A stretch of 64,000 nt of DNA from JALZKA01 sp963721645 (lineage in GTDB: Bacteria; Actinomycetota; Thermoleophilia; Solirubrobacterales; 70-9), in assembly GCA_963721645.1 (NCBI GenBank), contig CAVRJK010000002.1, positions 1,178,001 to 1,242,000 of the forward strand. Reading direction: 5' to 3'. A program made the translations under genes and the position numbers. Numbering within the stretch: position 1 is the stretch's first letter; each line of letters begins with the position of its first letter. A model generated the notes under the pieces. It was not told the DNA's origin. It did not search any database and saw only the letters and a program-made list of their open reading frames with translations. Positions 1-9,610 of this stretch are shown here, one piece after another.

Positions 1-803
<803 letters not shown>

Positions 804-873
804 TCTGGACGGCGATGTTAGACGTCCCGGTGGCGGAACTTCAACACCGGATTTCCGCAGATTGCGGGGTGAG

Positions 874-2560
874 TCAGGCCGCGAGCAGTTCGCGTGCGTG
901 GCTCGTCGCTGCCTGATCGCCGGCCTCGGAGCCGAGCATCCGGACGATCTCGCCGACCAGATCGTCGCCGGCGACGGCCTCGACCGTCGCCGAAGTGACG
1001 CCGTCGGCGACGTTCTTCGAGATTCGGAAGTGGCTCGTTGCAAGCGAGGCCACCTGCGGCAGGTGCGTTATGCAGAGGACTTGTGCGTCGCTCGCCAGTT
1101 CACGAAGGCGCTCGCCGACCGCGCGGGCTGTGGCACCGCCCACTCCCGCGTCGATCTCGTCGAAGACGCGCGTCGCGCCACCACCTCCGCCCGATAGCCC
1201 GGACAGGGCCAGCATCACGCGCGAGAGCTCACCGCCGGACGCGGCGTCGCGAAGCGGCGAGACGGGCATCCCGGGGTTGGTAGCGATTCGCAGCTCGACC
1301 GTCTCGGCGCCGCTCGGGCCAAAGCCGTCGGCCTCCGTCGCCGAGCCAAACGAAACCTCGAGGCTCGCGCCGTCCATCGATAGGCCCGCGAGCGCTTCGG
1401 CAACAGCGGCTTCGAGTTTGGGCGCGGCCTTCTTCCGCGACTTGGAGAGCCTCATCGCGAGCGCCGCCCGGTCAGCGCGCGACGAGTCCACCCGCAGCGC
1501 GAGCTCATCGGCAAGCTCCTCTGCGCCTTCGAGGCGAGCGATCTCGGCGCGGCAGCGCTCCGCGTGGGCAATGACCGCCTCGATCGAGCCGCCGTGCTTT
1601 CGCTCGAGCCGCTCGATGAGCGCGAGTCGCTCCTCGACAGCCTCCAGGCGCCCGGGCTCGGCTTCGATCCCCTCCGTGTAGGCGCGAAGCTCCGAGGCGA
1701 CGTCGGCCAGGTCCAGCGCCGCGGCGGCGATCCGCTCGCCAAGCTCGTCCAGCGCGGGATCAACGCCCGCGGCGTTTCCGAGCCCGCCTTCGGCGGCCGC
1801 AAGCGCCCCCGACGCTCCCGCTCCGTCCTCGTCGTCGCCGGCGATCGCCGACAGCGCGGTAGAGGCCGCCTCGCGAAGGCCCTCGGCGTGGCGGAGACGC
1901 TCGCGTTCCGCGCCGAGCTCAGCGCGCTCACCCGTGTCGGGTGCCGCGGTGTCGATCTCGTCGAGCTCGAAGCGCATCAGGTCCAGGTCGCGCTCGCGCG
2001 TGCCCTCGCGGTCCGCGAGGTCGGCGAGCTCCCGCTCCGCCTCGCGAACGGCACGATGCGAGGCGCGATACGCATCACGAAGTTCGAGGTGATCCTGCCC
2101 CGCGAAGCCGTCGAGAATGTCGAGCTGCGCCGACCCCAGCGTCAGCCGGCGATGCTCGTGCTGGCCGAAGAACGCGAGCAGGCGAGTGCCCAGAAGCTTC
2201 AGATCGGCTGCGCTGGCCGAGCGCCCCTGCACGTAGGCGCTCGTTCGGCCCGACGATCCGACCCGCCGCGCCAGCACCAGCTCCAAAGCGTCGTCGGGGA
2301 GTCGCTCGGCCAGATCGGCCAGATCGGGGTCGTCCCAGAGTCCGGCCGGCAGCCTCGAACACTCCCTCGACATAGGCCTCGCTCGCGCCCGGCCGCACCA
2401 CCTGAGTGCGCGCCTTGCCGCCCATCAGCAGGTCGAGCGAGTGGGCGAGCACGGTTTTACCCGCGCCGGTCTCACCCGTGATCGCGTTCAGCCCCGGCCC
2501 CAGGCGGAGCTCGGCGCGCTCGATCAGGAGAAGGTTCTCGATTCGGAGCTCTAGGAGCAT
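874..2560 (-). CDS. recN: DNA repair ATPase RecN, with a one-base frameshift
   Basis: RecN is an SMC-like ATPase that acts in double-strand break repair. The N-terminal part (MLLELRIENLLLIERAEL) carries Walker A GETGAGKT at residues 29-36. The rest, in a second frame, covers GRSASAADLK, FFGQHEHRRLTL, the coiled coil and Walker B TRVFDEIDAGVGG. The two frames meet near 2345, where one extra G in GAGG breaks VFE-LPAGLWDDPDLA; removing it restores a full-length protein of about 562 residues. The break is more likely a sequence error than a pseudogene because both halves are fully conserved. The ATG at 2560 starts directly at the conserved N-terminus; a longer upstream start is possible but adds non-conserved residues. 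Confidence 0.9.
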
Positions 2561-2599
2561 CCCGTTAAGAGATAGCGGCCGAGCCCGACGGATTCGCCC

Positions 2600-2693
2600 C
2601 ACGGGGTCTGACCCCTGGACCTCAGGCCCACGGGGTCTGACCCCTGGACCTCAGGCGCTCGATGGTCCCCCGCGCTCAAAGGGGTCTGACCCC
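2600..2693. repeat. Three copies of palindrome GGGGTCTGACCCC, two within a 29-bp tandem repeat
   Basis: The 13-bp near-perfect palindrome GGGGTCTGACCCC occurs at 2603-2615, 2632-2644 and 2681-2693 in the recN/nadK spacer. The first two copies sit in a 28-bp identical unit (2600-2627 and 2629-2656, period 29). Further members are at 9419-9431 and a variant at 16021-16040. The pattern resembles REP-like dispersed palindromes. No protein-coding role is visible. Confidence 0.85.
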
Positions 2694-2712
2694 TCGAATC
2701 CGACGCGGCCCC

Positions 2713-2760
2713 CGAAACGTCCAGCGCCACCCTCTATAGGGGGTCAATCGGGACGTTTCG
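2713..2760. repeat. Nested palindrome between nadK and recN
   Basis: Outer arms CGAAACGTCC (2713-2722) and GGACGTTTCG (2751-2760) are perfectly complementary and enclose a second palindrome, ACCCTCTA/TAGGGGGT (2729-2744). It begins 7 nt after the nadK stop in the direction of transcription, so it may end or attenuate nadK mRNA or protect its 3' end. There is no U-tract, so an ordinary intrinsic terminator is not proven. The inner sequence TAGAGGGTGGCGC recurs near 39250. Confidence 0.6.
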
Positions 2761-2766
2761 CCCGGA

Positions 2767-3645
2767 TCAGCCGTTCGCGCCGCGGGCGAGGCGGCCGAAC
2801 TTCTCGCCGATGCGGCGATAGAAGTTGCCACCCGGCAGCTGCGCCAGGCGACTAACGTCGTCGCGGAAGCGGATCTGGACTTCGTCGCCCGACTCGAGGT
2901 CGGCGACGTGTTCGCCGTCTATGACCAGGTCGACCGCTTCCCGTCCCGCCGCATTGCGAAGGATCAAGACGTCGTCAGGCGCCACGACGAGCGGCCGTGC
3001 GGTCAGCGTGTGAGGCGCGATGAACGAAACCACGAAGCCCTCGACGCCCCAGGCCAGGATCGGCCCGTTGTTCGCGAGGTTGTAGCCGGTCGAGCCGGCA
3101 GGCGTCGCTGCGACGAGACCGTCGCAGCGTACGTGCCCGACATCCTGGCCGCCAAGGCTGAACGTGAGCTCTGCGACGCGCCCATGCGGGCGGCGGTGAA
3201 ACGAGACGTCGTTCAGCGCCAAGCGTCCGTCGCCCGCGTCGAGAGCCGGCAACGACATCACCTCGAACTCACCCCGGAGGCAGTGCCCGAGCCCGTCGCG
3301 CACGTCATCAGGATCGACAGCCGCCAGGAAGCCAACCGTCCCGTAGTTGATTCCGAACACCGGGACCTCGGTGTGCGCAAACTGGCGAAGCCCCTTGAGG
3401 ATCGTGCCATCGCCGCCGAGGACGATGCAGACGTCGGGATGTCCCTCCAGGTCTTCCAGGGAGCCGACGCTCTCGGCCGCAGCGCCGTGTTTCGATCGCT
3501 CGGCGTCGCTCGCAACAAGAGCGCAACCCGCCTCAGACGCAAGCTCCACCGCAAGGCGCACCGCGTCTGAGGTCTGCTCGGGCTGGGTGTGCGAAAGAAG
3601 CGCCACCGTCTTTATCTCCGCGGGCCCGGGGGCGCGTCCGTTCAC
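2767..3645 (-). CDS. nadK: NAD kinase
   Basis: NAD kinase phosphorylates NAD to NADP using ATP or polyphosphate. The catalytic GGDGT motif is at residues 77-81 and the substrate-binding TPAGSTGYNLANNGP motif follows at mid-protein. The GTG start at 3645 gives 292 residues, usual for the family. It overlaps the tlyA stop as GTGA, a sign of translational coupling. A longer open frame upstream overlaps tlyA and has no conserved residues, so it was rejected. It belongs to the tlyA-nadK-recN-pyrG operon. Confidence 0.95.
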   Translation of the reverse strand: MNGRAPGPAEIKTVALLSHTQPEQTSDAVRLAVELASEAGCALVASDAERSKHGAAAESVGSLEDLEGHPDVCIVLGGDGTILKGLRQFAHTEVPVFGINYGTVGFLAAVDPDDVRDGLGHCLRGEFEVMSLPALDAGDGRLALNDVSFHRRPHGRVAELTFSLGGQDVGHVRCDGLVAATPAGSTGYNLANNGPILAWGVEGFVVSFIAPHTLTARPLVVAPDDVLILRNAAGREAVDLVIDGEHVADLESGDEVQIRFRDDVSRLAQLPGGNFYRRIGEKFGRLARGANG

Positions 3646-4430
3646 GGCTCGATCCCCTTTGCGGCACGCTCGATCCCGGCGGCATCGAGACCCTCGCCCG
3701 AGCGAGTCGCCCACAAGAAGGTCTCCTGGTTGCCCTTAGGGCCGGGGAGGTCCGAGGAGGCAAAGCCGCGCACGGCGAGCCCCAGCTCCGCAGCTGCGGT
3801 GGCGACAATCACCAGGGCCTCGCGGCGGTCAGCCGCGCCGCGAACCACGCCCGCCTTGACGCGAGCACGTCCGAGCTCGAACTGCGGCTTGATCATCGCG
3901 AGGACGTGACCGTCGGGCGCTACGCACTCGGCCACGGCCGGCATCACCTTTACGAGCGAGATGAACGAGACGTCGATGGTCGCCAGAGCAGGCTCGTACG
4001 GAAGATCGGACGCGGTGAGCGACCGGGCGTTCATGCGCTCGATCACCTCGACACGGGGATCGTTGCGAACTGACCATTCGAGCTGACCGTGCGCTACGTC
4101 GAGCGCGATGACCCGCGGTGCGCCCCGCTGCAAAAGGCAGTCCGTGAAGCCACCGGTCGAGGCGCCGACGTCAAGACAATCGAGCCCCGTCACGTCGAGG
4201 CCGAGCGTGTCGAGCGCGTTCGCGAGCTTGATGCCGCCGCGGGATACGTACGGGCGATCCTCCGTCACGCTGAGCTCGGAATCGGGCTCGATCAGCTCGC
4301 TCGGTTTTGCGACGCGCTTGCCGCCGGTGCCGATCAGGACGCGCCCAGCACGGATCGCCTCGGCCGCTCGGGCCCGGGACTGGGTCAGACCGCGTTCGGC
4401 GATCACTGAGTCGGCGCGCTTCAGAGCCAC
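3642..4430 (-). CDS. tlyA: TlyA family rRNA 2'-O-methyltransferase / putative hemolysin
   Basis: TlyA proteins methylate the 2'-O of 16S/23S rRNA. The protein has an N-terminal S4 RNA-binding domain (about residues 1-60) and an FtsJ-like Rossmann domain with the SAM motif CLDVGASTGGFTDCLL. DVAHGQLEWSVR, ATIDVSFISL and MIKPQFELGR are typical. The GTG at 4430 (VALKRADSVIAERGL) gives 262 residues and matches the family's N-terminus; the open frame extends 39 codons further without conservation. It is the first gene of the run into nadK and faces a divergent small membrane-protein gene across a 62-bp gap that should hold promoters. Confidence 0.93.
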   Translation of the reverse strand: MALKRADSVIAERGLTQSRARAAEAIRAGRVLIGTGGKRVAKPSELIEPDSELSVTEDRPYVSRGGIKLANALDTLGLDVTGLDCLDVGASTGGFTDCLLQRGAPRVIALDVAHGQLEWSVRNDPRVEVIERMNARSLTASDLPYEPALATIDVSFISLVKVMPAVAECVAPDGHVLAMIKPQFELGRARVKAGVVRGAADRREALVIVATAAAELGLAVRGFASSDLPGPKGNQETFLWATRSGEGLDAAGIERAAKGIEP

Positions 4431-4492
4431 AGTTGGAAAGTACCTATGGGAACGATGTCTGTGGGCTTTGGTCAGTGTGATGGGCCTCACAC

Positions 4493-4888
4493 ATGCATCG
4501 CACATACGTTCGTATCGTCGCTTCCCAGATGACCCCCTTCCGCACAATCCCCCTCTGGCTCCACGCGGGCGTCGAAACCTTCGCCGCTCCCGCGATCATG
4601 GCCGCACCGTTCTTCTTCGGTTTCGGCCCCGCCGCCTCGGTCATCTGCGTCATGACCGGCGCGCTCCTCCTCGGACTCGCGCTTCAGGTGCCTGGTCCGC
4701 AGCGCTCCGTTTCGATCTCGGCCCACGCGAGCTTCGACTACGCACTCGCCATCTTCGCCGTCGCAGGCGGAGTGGCCGTCGGCCTCGTCACCGGCGCCTG
4801 GGGCGCAACAATCTTTTTGGTCGGCATCGGCGTCGCATTGGCAGCGCTGACCGCTTCAACGCGGTTCAGCGTTCCCCGCGGCACCTAG
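4493..4888 (+). CDS. Small four-helix membrane protein, unknown function
   Basis: The 131-residue product has about four hydrophobic segments (AAPAIMAAPFFFGF; VICVMTGALLLGLAL; ALAIFAVAGGVAVGLV; TIFLVGIGVALAALTA) with short loops, so it is an integral membrane protein. It loosely resembles the SPW-type or DUF-class small membrane proteins of actinobacteria, but no family is firmly recognised. The ATG at 4529 (MTPFRTIPLW) is an equally good start. It is transcribed away from tlyA as a single gene and is followed by a strong terminator, which supports it being real. Confidence 0.6.
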   Translation: MHRTYVRIVASQMTPFRTIPLWLHAGVETFAAPAIMAAPFFFGFGPAASVICVMTGALLLGLALQVPGPQRSVSISAHASFDYALAIFAVAGGVAVGLVTGAWGATIFLVGIGVALAALTASTRFSVPRGT

Positions 4889-4941
4889 TACCGCCGACCT
4901 ACCTCCAAAAACACATATCTCTCCTCCCTGTACCCAGTAAC

Positions 4942-4970
4942 GGCCCCGCTTCGGCGGGGTCGTTGCTTTT
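4942..4970 (+). terminator. Intrinsic terminator after the small membrane-protein gene
   Basis: GGCCCCGC (4942-4949), tetraloop TTCG, then GCGGGGTC (4954-4961) form an 8-bp GC-rich hairpin. It is followed by GTTGCTTTT. This is a textbook intrinsic terminator for the gene ending at 4888. Confidence 0.85.
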
Positions 4971-5098
4971 GGGCGCGCCGTGGCGCCTAGAGACATCGCC
5001 AGGCGTGGGATGGGTACTACGGACAACGAGCATCCCCTCTCCCCCTGCTCACCGGCGCGGCGAGCGCAACCCGGACCCACCTACCAAAGAAGAAGCGG

Positions 5099-5263
5099 CT
5101 AGGGGCGTCCGGGCGGGTTCTCAGGGGCGCGCTCGGCGCTCAGTTGAGCCTCGTCCTGCTCGCGCCCTTCTTTGTCAATGCGGATCCCCTCGATGATCAA
5201 GGCGCAGGCGGCCGCGACAAGAAGACTTACGACGACGCCGAAGACAAAGATTCCCGCGGTCAT
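5099..5263 (-). CDS. Small single-pass membrane protein (54 aa), unknown
   Basis: MTAGIFVFGVVVSLLVAAAC begins one N-terminal transmembrane helix, followed by an acidic, charged cytoplasmic tail (IRIDKEGREQDEAQL) and a proline-rich end. The ATG at 5263 lies 4 nt after the stop of the next small gene upstream, so the two are probably co-transcribed. The pair could be accessory subunits of a membrane complex, but nothing in the sequence says which. Confidence 0.5.
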   Translation of the reverse strand: MTAGIFVFGVVVSLLVAAACALIIEGIRIDKEGREQDEAQLSAERAPENPPGRP

Positions 5264-5267
5264 TCCG

Positions 5268-5447
5268 TTACCGCCGCGGGGGCAGAATGACGGCGCCAAG
5301 GGCGAGGATCGATGGGACCCAGAGGCCGACGAAGATGCCTTCGGTCTTGTCCTCGGTCACAAAGAAGAGACTCACGGAAAGCAGGAACGAGAGGAACGCG
5401 GCGACCAGGATGAGAGCGCGAGCTTTCTCGATGTTCGACGTCGGCAT
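5268..5447 (-). CDS. Small membrane protein (59 aa), unknown
   Basis: The likely start is the ATG at 5447 (MPTSNIEKARALIL); the frame is open further upstream without conserved features. There are two hydrophobic helices (ALILVAAFLSFLLSVSLFFV and IFVGLWVPSILALGAVIL) joined by a charged turn, ending in PPRR. It is directly followed by the single-pass protein on the same strand. No family is recognised. Confidence 0.5.
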   Translation of the reverse strand: MPTSNIEKARALILVAAFLSFLLSVSLFFVTEDKTEGIFVGLWVPSILALGAVILPPRR

Positions 5448-5549
5448 CAGGACGACATTAGCGGGGCGACAGATCACGATCCTGGACCGCTGAGCGTTCG
5501 AAGCTCGACCATGGAACGTCACGCCCCAAGTCCGGTGTCTGCGTGTGAC

Positions 5550-5690
5550 CTAGACCGACTGGAGCGTTGAGGCGCTGCCGAGGGGTTGAGGCGCGCCGAG
5601 GGCTTGAGGCTCCGCCGGCACCGGAGCCGGATAGCCGACGTGATAGCCCTGCACGGCGTCGATGCCGAAGTCGGCGAGCATCTCGAGCGT
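5550..5690 (-). pseudogene. C-terminal remnant of an EAL (c-di-GMP phosphodiesterase) domain
   Basis: Translating the minus strand to the TAG at 5550-5552 gives VTLEMLADFGIDAVQGYHVG followed by YPAPVPAEPQ. This is the typical last helix and strand of EAL domains (LGVDYAQGYxxGRPxP). Upstream of VLVTLEM the frame loses all similarity (proline/arginine-rich), so the domain is truncated. The tail holds a short duplicated GCCTCAA(G/C)CCCTCGGC unit. It fills the 300-bp gap between the small membrane genes and the GST-like gene. It may be a decayed enzyme relevant to the c-di-GMP signalling seen at pilA. Confidence 0.6.
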
Positions 5691-5748
5691 TACCAGTACG
5701 CCCCGTGCTGGTGGAGCGGCTGGTCGCGGCCCCGGGATCTGCTGTTGA

Positions 5749-6489
5749 TCAGGCAGCGTCAGCGAACGGCGAGCTGAGCGCGCCGGCCGGCACGTGGCCC
5801 GGGTACTCCGGGATCAGGCGCATCGCGAGCTCCCCGGCGGGCCGAGCCTCGATGCCCGGGCGGAGATCCTCGAGGTTCATGAGGAGCCGGACGCTGGCTG
5901 CGATCTGGAAGTCCGCAACGTTCGGCTCGGTTCCGCCCAGGACGCCCTCGGCAATCCAGGCGTCGACCTTGTCGAGGTGGCCCGGAAGCGCCGGCAGGTA
6001 ATCGGCCTCGGCCTTGCCGCCGTGACCGAGGAGCCGCGCCTCCAGCGCGACGCCGAGGCCGGCCCGCTTGACGGCGAAGTCAGGCAACGTCATGGCGTCA
6101 TACCCCTCGTTGAACGAATCGAAGCACTCGGGATGCTTGGCGACGGCCGCGAGGGAAATCCAGCGCGCGTGCTCCTGAAGGACGAAGTCGCCCCACTCGT
6201 CTGCCTCGTCGACCCTGACGCGCAGCTCGGGGTCTGACGGCAGCATGGCGGGGTCGGGCTGAATCCCCTCCAGGGTGCGCATGATGAGCCGCGAACCGGT
6301 GACGCGATGGCGTCCCACGGTCATGGCGGGAACGGTGCGGTTTCCGAACCGCATCACCTGCTTGAAATTGGACAGGCCGAAGGCGAGGTCCTCGCGCTCG
6401 TACTCGAGCCCCTTGTGCCTTAGCGCCGCCTCGACGGCAACGCACGGATGCGACGCGGGCACGACGAAGAGCTTGATCGGTTCCGTCAT
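5749..6489 (-). CDS. Glutathione S-transferase-like protein
   Basis: The N-terminal thioredoxin-like domain (KLFVVPASHPCVAVEAALRH, residues 6-25) and the strand NRTVPAMTV are followed by an all-helical C-terminal domain (residues about 90-246) ending in VADFQIAASVRLLMNL, as in GSTs. The usual CxxC is SHPC here, with only one cysteine. The ATG at 6489 is chosen because MTEPIKLF starts the first beta-strand. It ends a run of genes downstream of dxs with a 7-nt gap. The substrate is unknown; actinobacteria usually lack glutathione, so another thiol or a structural role is possible. Confidence 0.8.
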   Translation of the reverse strand: MTEPIKLFVVPASHPCVAVEAALRHKGLEYEREDLAFGLSNFKQVMRFGNRTVPAMTVGRHRVTGSRLIMRTLEGIQPDPAMLPSDPELRVRVDEADEWGDFVLQEHARWISLAAVAKHPECFDSFNEGYDAMTLPDFAVKRAGLGVALEARLLGHGGKAEADYLPALPGHLDKVDAWIAEGVLGGTEPNVADFQIAASVRLLMNLEDLRPGIEARPAGELAMRLIPEYPGHVPAGALSSPFADAA

Positions 6490-6496
6490 CGCTTGA

Positions 6497-8536
6497 CTAC
6501 CGCGGCGATTCGTCACGAGCGCCGAGCGCACTGAGGATGCGCTCGCTCACCGCCGCGCCCGTCAAACCGACCTCCTCGTGGAGGAGTGCGGGCTTGCCGT
6601 GCGTCACGTAGCGGTCGGGCAGTCCCACCCGGATCACCCGGGCCCGCTCGGCGCCCGGGCCGTGGGAGTCCTCGAGGTGCTCGAGGACCGCCGAGCCGAA
6701 GCCTCCCTGGACGACGTTGTCCTCGATCGTCACCAGTAGCTCGTGGTCGGCGGCGAGCGCTGCGATCAGCTCGGTGTCGAGCGGCTTGGCAAAGCGGGCA
6801 TCGGCGACGGTGGCCGAGATTCCGTGCTCGGCCAGCTCGTTGGCGGCGTCGAGCGCGACCTTGACGCCGAATCCGTAGCCTAAAAGGGCGACCCGTTCGC
6901 CGCGGCGGAGGGTCTCCCCCGTCCCGATCGGTATCGCCTCGCCACGGTCGGGAAGCGGAACTCCGATGGCGGCCCCGCGCGGATAGCGCACCGCGGCCGG
7001 GCCATGGTGGTCAAGGCACGTGCGGACCATGTGGACGAGCTCGGCCTCGTCGCGCGGAGCCATCACGACGAGGTTGGGCAGGCAGCGCAGGTAGGAGATA
7101 TCGAAGGCGCCGTGGTGGGTTGGCCCGTCGTCGCCGACCAGGCCGGCTCGGTCCATTGCGAAAGTGACGTCGAGCTCCTGCAGGCAGACGTCGTGGACGA
7201 TCTGGTCGTAGGCGCGCTGGAGAAAGGTCGAGTAGATCGCGCACACCGGCCTCGCGCCCTGGAGCGCCAGGCCGGAGGCCAAAAGGACAGCGTCCTGCTC
7301 GGCGATGCCGACGTCGTAGTACTGGTCCGGGATCTCGTCGGCGAGCTTTTGGAGCCCCGTCCCTCCCGCCATCGCCGCCGTGATGCCGATCACCTTCGGG
7401 TCGAGCTTTGCCTCCGCGACCATCGCGTCGGCGAAGACCTGCGTGTACTGCGGCGGGGTGGTGGGCGCCGGCGGCGCGTCCTCGGTCTCCTGCGGCGCCT
7501 CCTTTCCGTCCTCCATCGGCGGGCGGCTGAGCGGCGTGCGCTTCTTCGGCGCGGGTTTGCCGTCGACGATCGAGCCGGGCTTGGCCGCGTGCCACTGCTC
7601 CATCCCCTCGAGGCCACCGTCCTCGGCGGGCGCGAATCCCTTGCCCTTGACGGTCTGGACGTGGACGACCACGGGCCGCTCGGCCTCGAGAGCCTCGCTC
7701 AGCGCGCGCCGGAGCGCCGGCACGTCGTGACCGTCCACCACGCCGACGTAGGCGAGATCCAGCTCCTCGAACAGAAGTCCCGGCGCCCAGTACGCCTTGA
7801 GGGCCGCCTTGATCTCAGGGCCGAGGCGCTCGATGCGCTGCCCGAGGCCCCACGGAAGGCGGGTCAGGCGCGACTCGGTCTCGGCCCGTGCGTGGTACAG
7901 GCGTCGGTTGAGGCGGATCGAGTTGAAGTAGCGAGAAAGCGCGCCGACATTTGGCGAGATCGACATTCCGTTGTCGTTTAAGACGATCACGATCGGTGTC
8001 TGCAGACCGCCGGCGTTGTGGAGCGCCTCGAAGGCCACGCCGCCGGTCAGTGCGCCGTCGCCGATCACCGCGACTACCTTGCCGTCCTGGCCGATGCCCT
8101 TTCGCATCGCCTCCTTCAAGCCAACCGCGTAGCCGATCGAGGTGGAAGCGTGGCCGGCGCCCATGATGTCGTGCTCAGACTCTTCGATCGAGCAGAACGG
8201 CGCGAGCCCGTCGTACTGGCGGATCGTCGAGAGTTGGTCGCGCCGTCCGGTGAGGATCTTGTGCGGGTAGGCCTGATGGCCGACGTCCCAGAGAATCTTG
8301 TCGGTGGGCGAGTCGCAAAGCGCATGAAGGACCGTCGCCAGTTCGCAGGTGCCGAGGTTGGCGCCGAAGTGTCCGCCGATCTCACCGATCACGTCGATGA
8401 TGTCCTCGCGGACCTCCTGGGCGACCTGGGTCAGCTTCGCGTCATCGAGCCCCGTGAGGTCGGAGGGGCCGTCGATTGAGTCCAGGAGTCTCCGGCGAGA
8501 TCCATCGGGCGCGGGCTTGTAGCCGGAGGCGCTCAT
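6497..8536 (-). CDS. dxs: 1-deoxy-D-xylulose-5-phosphate synthase
   Basis: DXS joins pyruvate and glyceraldehyde-3-phosphate, the first step of the MEP isoprenoid pathway. The 679-residue protein has the thiamine-diphosphate motif GDGALTGGVAFEALHNAG...LNDNGMSI, the conserved GHQAYPHKILTGR and AEQDAVLLASGLAL. A charged, proline-rich linker (about residues 305-355) joins the two halves. The ATG overlaps the TGA of the upstream polyprenyl synthase gene (ATGA), so the first MEP enzyme is coupled to a prenyl-chain synthase. Confidence 0.97.
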   Translation of the reverse strand: MSASGYKPAPDGSRRRLLDSIDGPSDLTGLDDAKLTQVAQEVREDIIDVIGEIGGHFGANLGTCELATVLHALCDSPTDKILWDVGHQAYPHKILTGRRDQLSTIRQYDGLAPFCSIEESEHDIMGAGHASTSIGYAVGLKEAMRKGIGQDGKVVAVIGDGALTGGVAFEALHNAGGLQTPIVIVLNDNGMSISPNVGALSRYFNSIRLNRRLYHARAETESRLTRLPWGLGQRIERLGPEIKAALKAYWAPGLLFEELDLAYVGVVDGHDVPALRRALSEALEAERPVVVHVQTVKGKGFAPAEDGGLEGMEQWHAAKPGSIVDGKPAPKKRTPLSRPPMEDGKEAPQETEDAPPAPTTPPQYTQVFADAMVAEAKLDPKVIGITAAMAGGTGLQKLADEIPDQYYDVGIAEQDAVLLASGLALQGARPVCAIYSTFLQRAYDQIVHDVCLQELDVTFAMDRAGLVGDDGPTHHGAFDISYLRCLPNLVVMAPRDEAELVHMVRTCLDHHGPAAVRYPRGAAIGVPLPDRGEAIPIGTGETLRRGERVALLGYGFGVKVALDAANELAEHGISATVADARFAKPLDTELIAALAADHELLVTIEDNVVQGGFGSAVLEHLEDSHGPGAERARVIRVGLPDRYVTHGKPALLHEEVGLTGAAVSERILSALGARDESPR

Positions 8537-9403
8537 GTCTGTCTCGTGTGTATGAAGTCTGTGATCATCTGGAGGTCGCTCGTGTCGCCGTCGATCGCTT
8601 CGAGCTCATGTCGCGCCTTGCGGTGGGAATCGACTGCAAGCTCACGCGCCCTCTCGAGCCCGAAGAGGGAAACGTATGTGAGCTTTCCGTGTCGCTCGTC
8701 AGATCCATGTGGCTTTCCCAGTTCGGCGTCCGACCCGGTCACGTCGAGGATGTCGTCGACGATCTGAAAGAGGACACCTAATTCTTCCGCAAAGCTTCTA
8801 TACGAAAGTGTGGCAGCCTCGGACGTGCCGGCGAGGTGAAGAGGGATCAGCACGCTGGCGGCGATCAGGCGACCCGTCTTCAATCCATGCAACTTCCGCA
8901 GCCCGTCCGCGTCCTCGACGCTCGCGGCCACATCGATGTATTGGCCCCCGACCATGCCGCCGACGCCCGTGGCAGCCGCGAGGCAGCGAAGGGCCGCAGC
9001 GACGTTCGCCGGTTCGCCCTTGTTGCTCGGACAGGAAGAGATTGATGGCCTCGGCAAAGAGCCCGTCGCCCGCGAGGATCGCAACGTCCTCGCCGAACTT
9101 CTTGTGCGATGTGGGACGCCCGCGCCGCATATCGTCGTCGTCCATCGCGGGCAGGTCGTCGTGAATGAGCGAGTACGTGTGCACCAGCTCGATGGCCGCC
9201 GCCGCGGGGAGAACGGTCTCGGGCTCGGCACCCGTGGACTTTGCGGCCGCCAGGCAGAGCACCGGACGCACTCGCTTGCCGCCTGCCAGGAGCGAGTACC
9301 GCATCGCCTCCGAAAGGCCCGCGGTCTCGGCCCCTTCGCCGAACCGAAGCCCCCCGAGATACTCATCCACGAGCTCCCGCAACCCATCCGGATACGCACT
9401 CAC
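8533..9403 (-). CDS. ispA: Polyprenyl (geranyl/farnesyl/geranylgeranyl) diphosphate synthase, frameshifted
   Basis: The enzyme condenses IPP with allylic diphosphates. The first aspartate-rich motif HDDLPAMDDDDMRRG and the second FQIVDDILDVTG are intact, as are GGKRVRP and the Lys/Thr motif LKTGRLI. The protein is split by one extra base near 9028: frame one reads LFLSEQQG, frame two continues GEPANVAAALRCLAAATG; removing one G of GGG joins them. GTG start at 9403. Total length about 289 residues is normal. Chain length cannot be read reliably from sequence. It precedes dxs with an ATGA overlap. Confidence 0.88.
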
Positions 9404-9418
9404 AAGCCCAAAGCGTAT

Positions 9419-9431
9419 GGGGTCTGACCCC
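9419..9431. repeat. Dispersed palindrome GGGGTCTGACCCC
   Basis: Exact fourth copy of the palindrome seen three times near 2.6 kb, placed in the 30-nt gap between the XseB-like ORF stop and the ispA start. The position upstream of ispA suggests insertion of a REP-like element rather than a gene-specific operator. Confidence 0.8.
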
Positions 9432-9433
9432 TC

Positions 9434-9610
9434 TTAGTCTTGGTCTGAGGAGGATTCGCGCAGGGCGCGGTCGAGGTCGTTCGAGGCTTCGCCGACCAAC
9501 TCGGCGGCCTCGCGGGCGAGTTCTTCGGCTCGCTCGTCGGTGAGGTTCTTGTCGCCGAGCTCAGCGGCGATCTGTGACAGGCGTTCGGTGGTCTGGCTCA
9601 GGTCGCTCAT
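9434..9610 (-). CDS. Small acidic helical protein, XseB-like (58 aa)
   Basis: MSDLSQTTERLSQIAAELGD begins a 58-residue, highly acidic, alpha-helical protein with a leucine-heptad pattern. Position (nusB, then this, then ispA and dxs) and pattern (LxxIxxxL...ExAxELxxEAxxL) suggest the exonuclease VII small subunit XseB, but no xseA is adjacent and similarity is weak. Its ATG overlaps the nusB stop (ATGA), supporting translation. If not XseB, it is a conserved small cytoplasmic protein of unknown role. Confidence 0.55.
   Translation of the reverse strand: MSDLSQTTERLSQIAAELGDKNLTDERAEELAREAAELVGEASNDLDRALRESSSDQD

Noticed and set aside
874..2560. Programmed ribosomal frameshift in recN
   Set aside because: No slippery sequence or stimulatory structure is visible, RecN is not known to need one, and similar +1 breaks occur in many unrelated genes of the window.
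2767..3714. Longer nadK start at 3714
   Set aside because: The extra residues overlap tlyA and show no conservation; the GTG in GTGA overlap is the better start.
9434..9610. Firm xseB assignment
   Set aside because: The helix pattern fits but identity is weak and no xseA neighbour exists, so no gene symbol was given.
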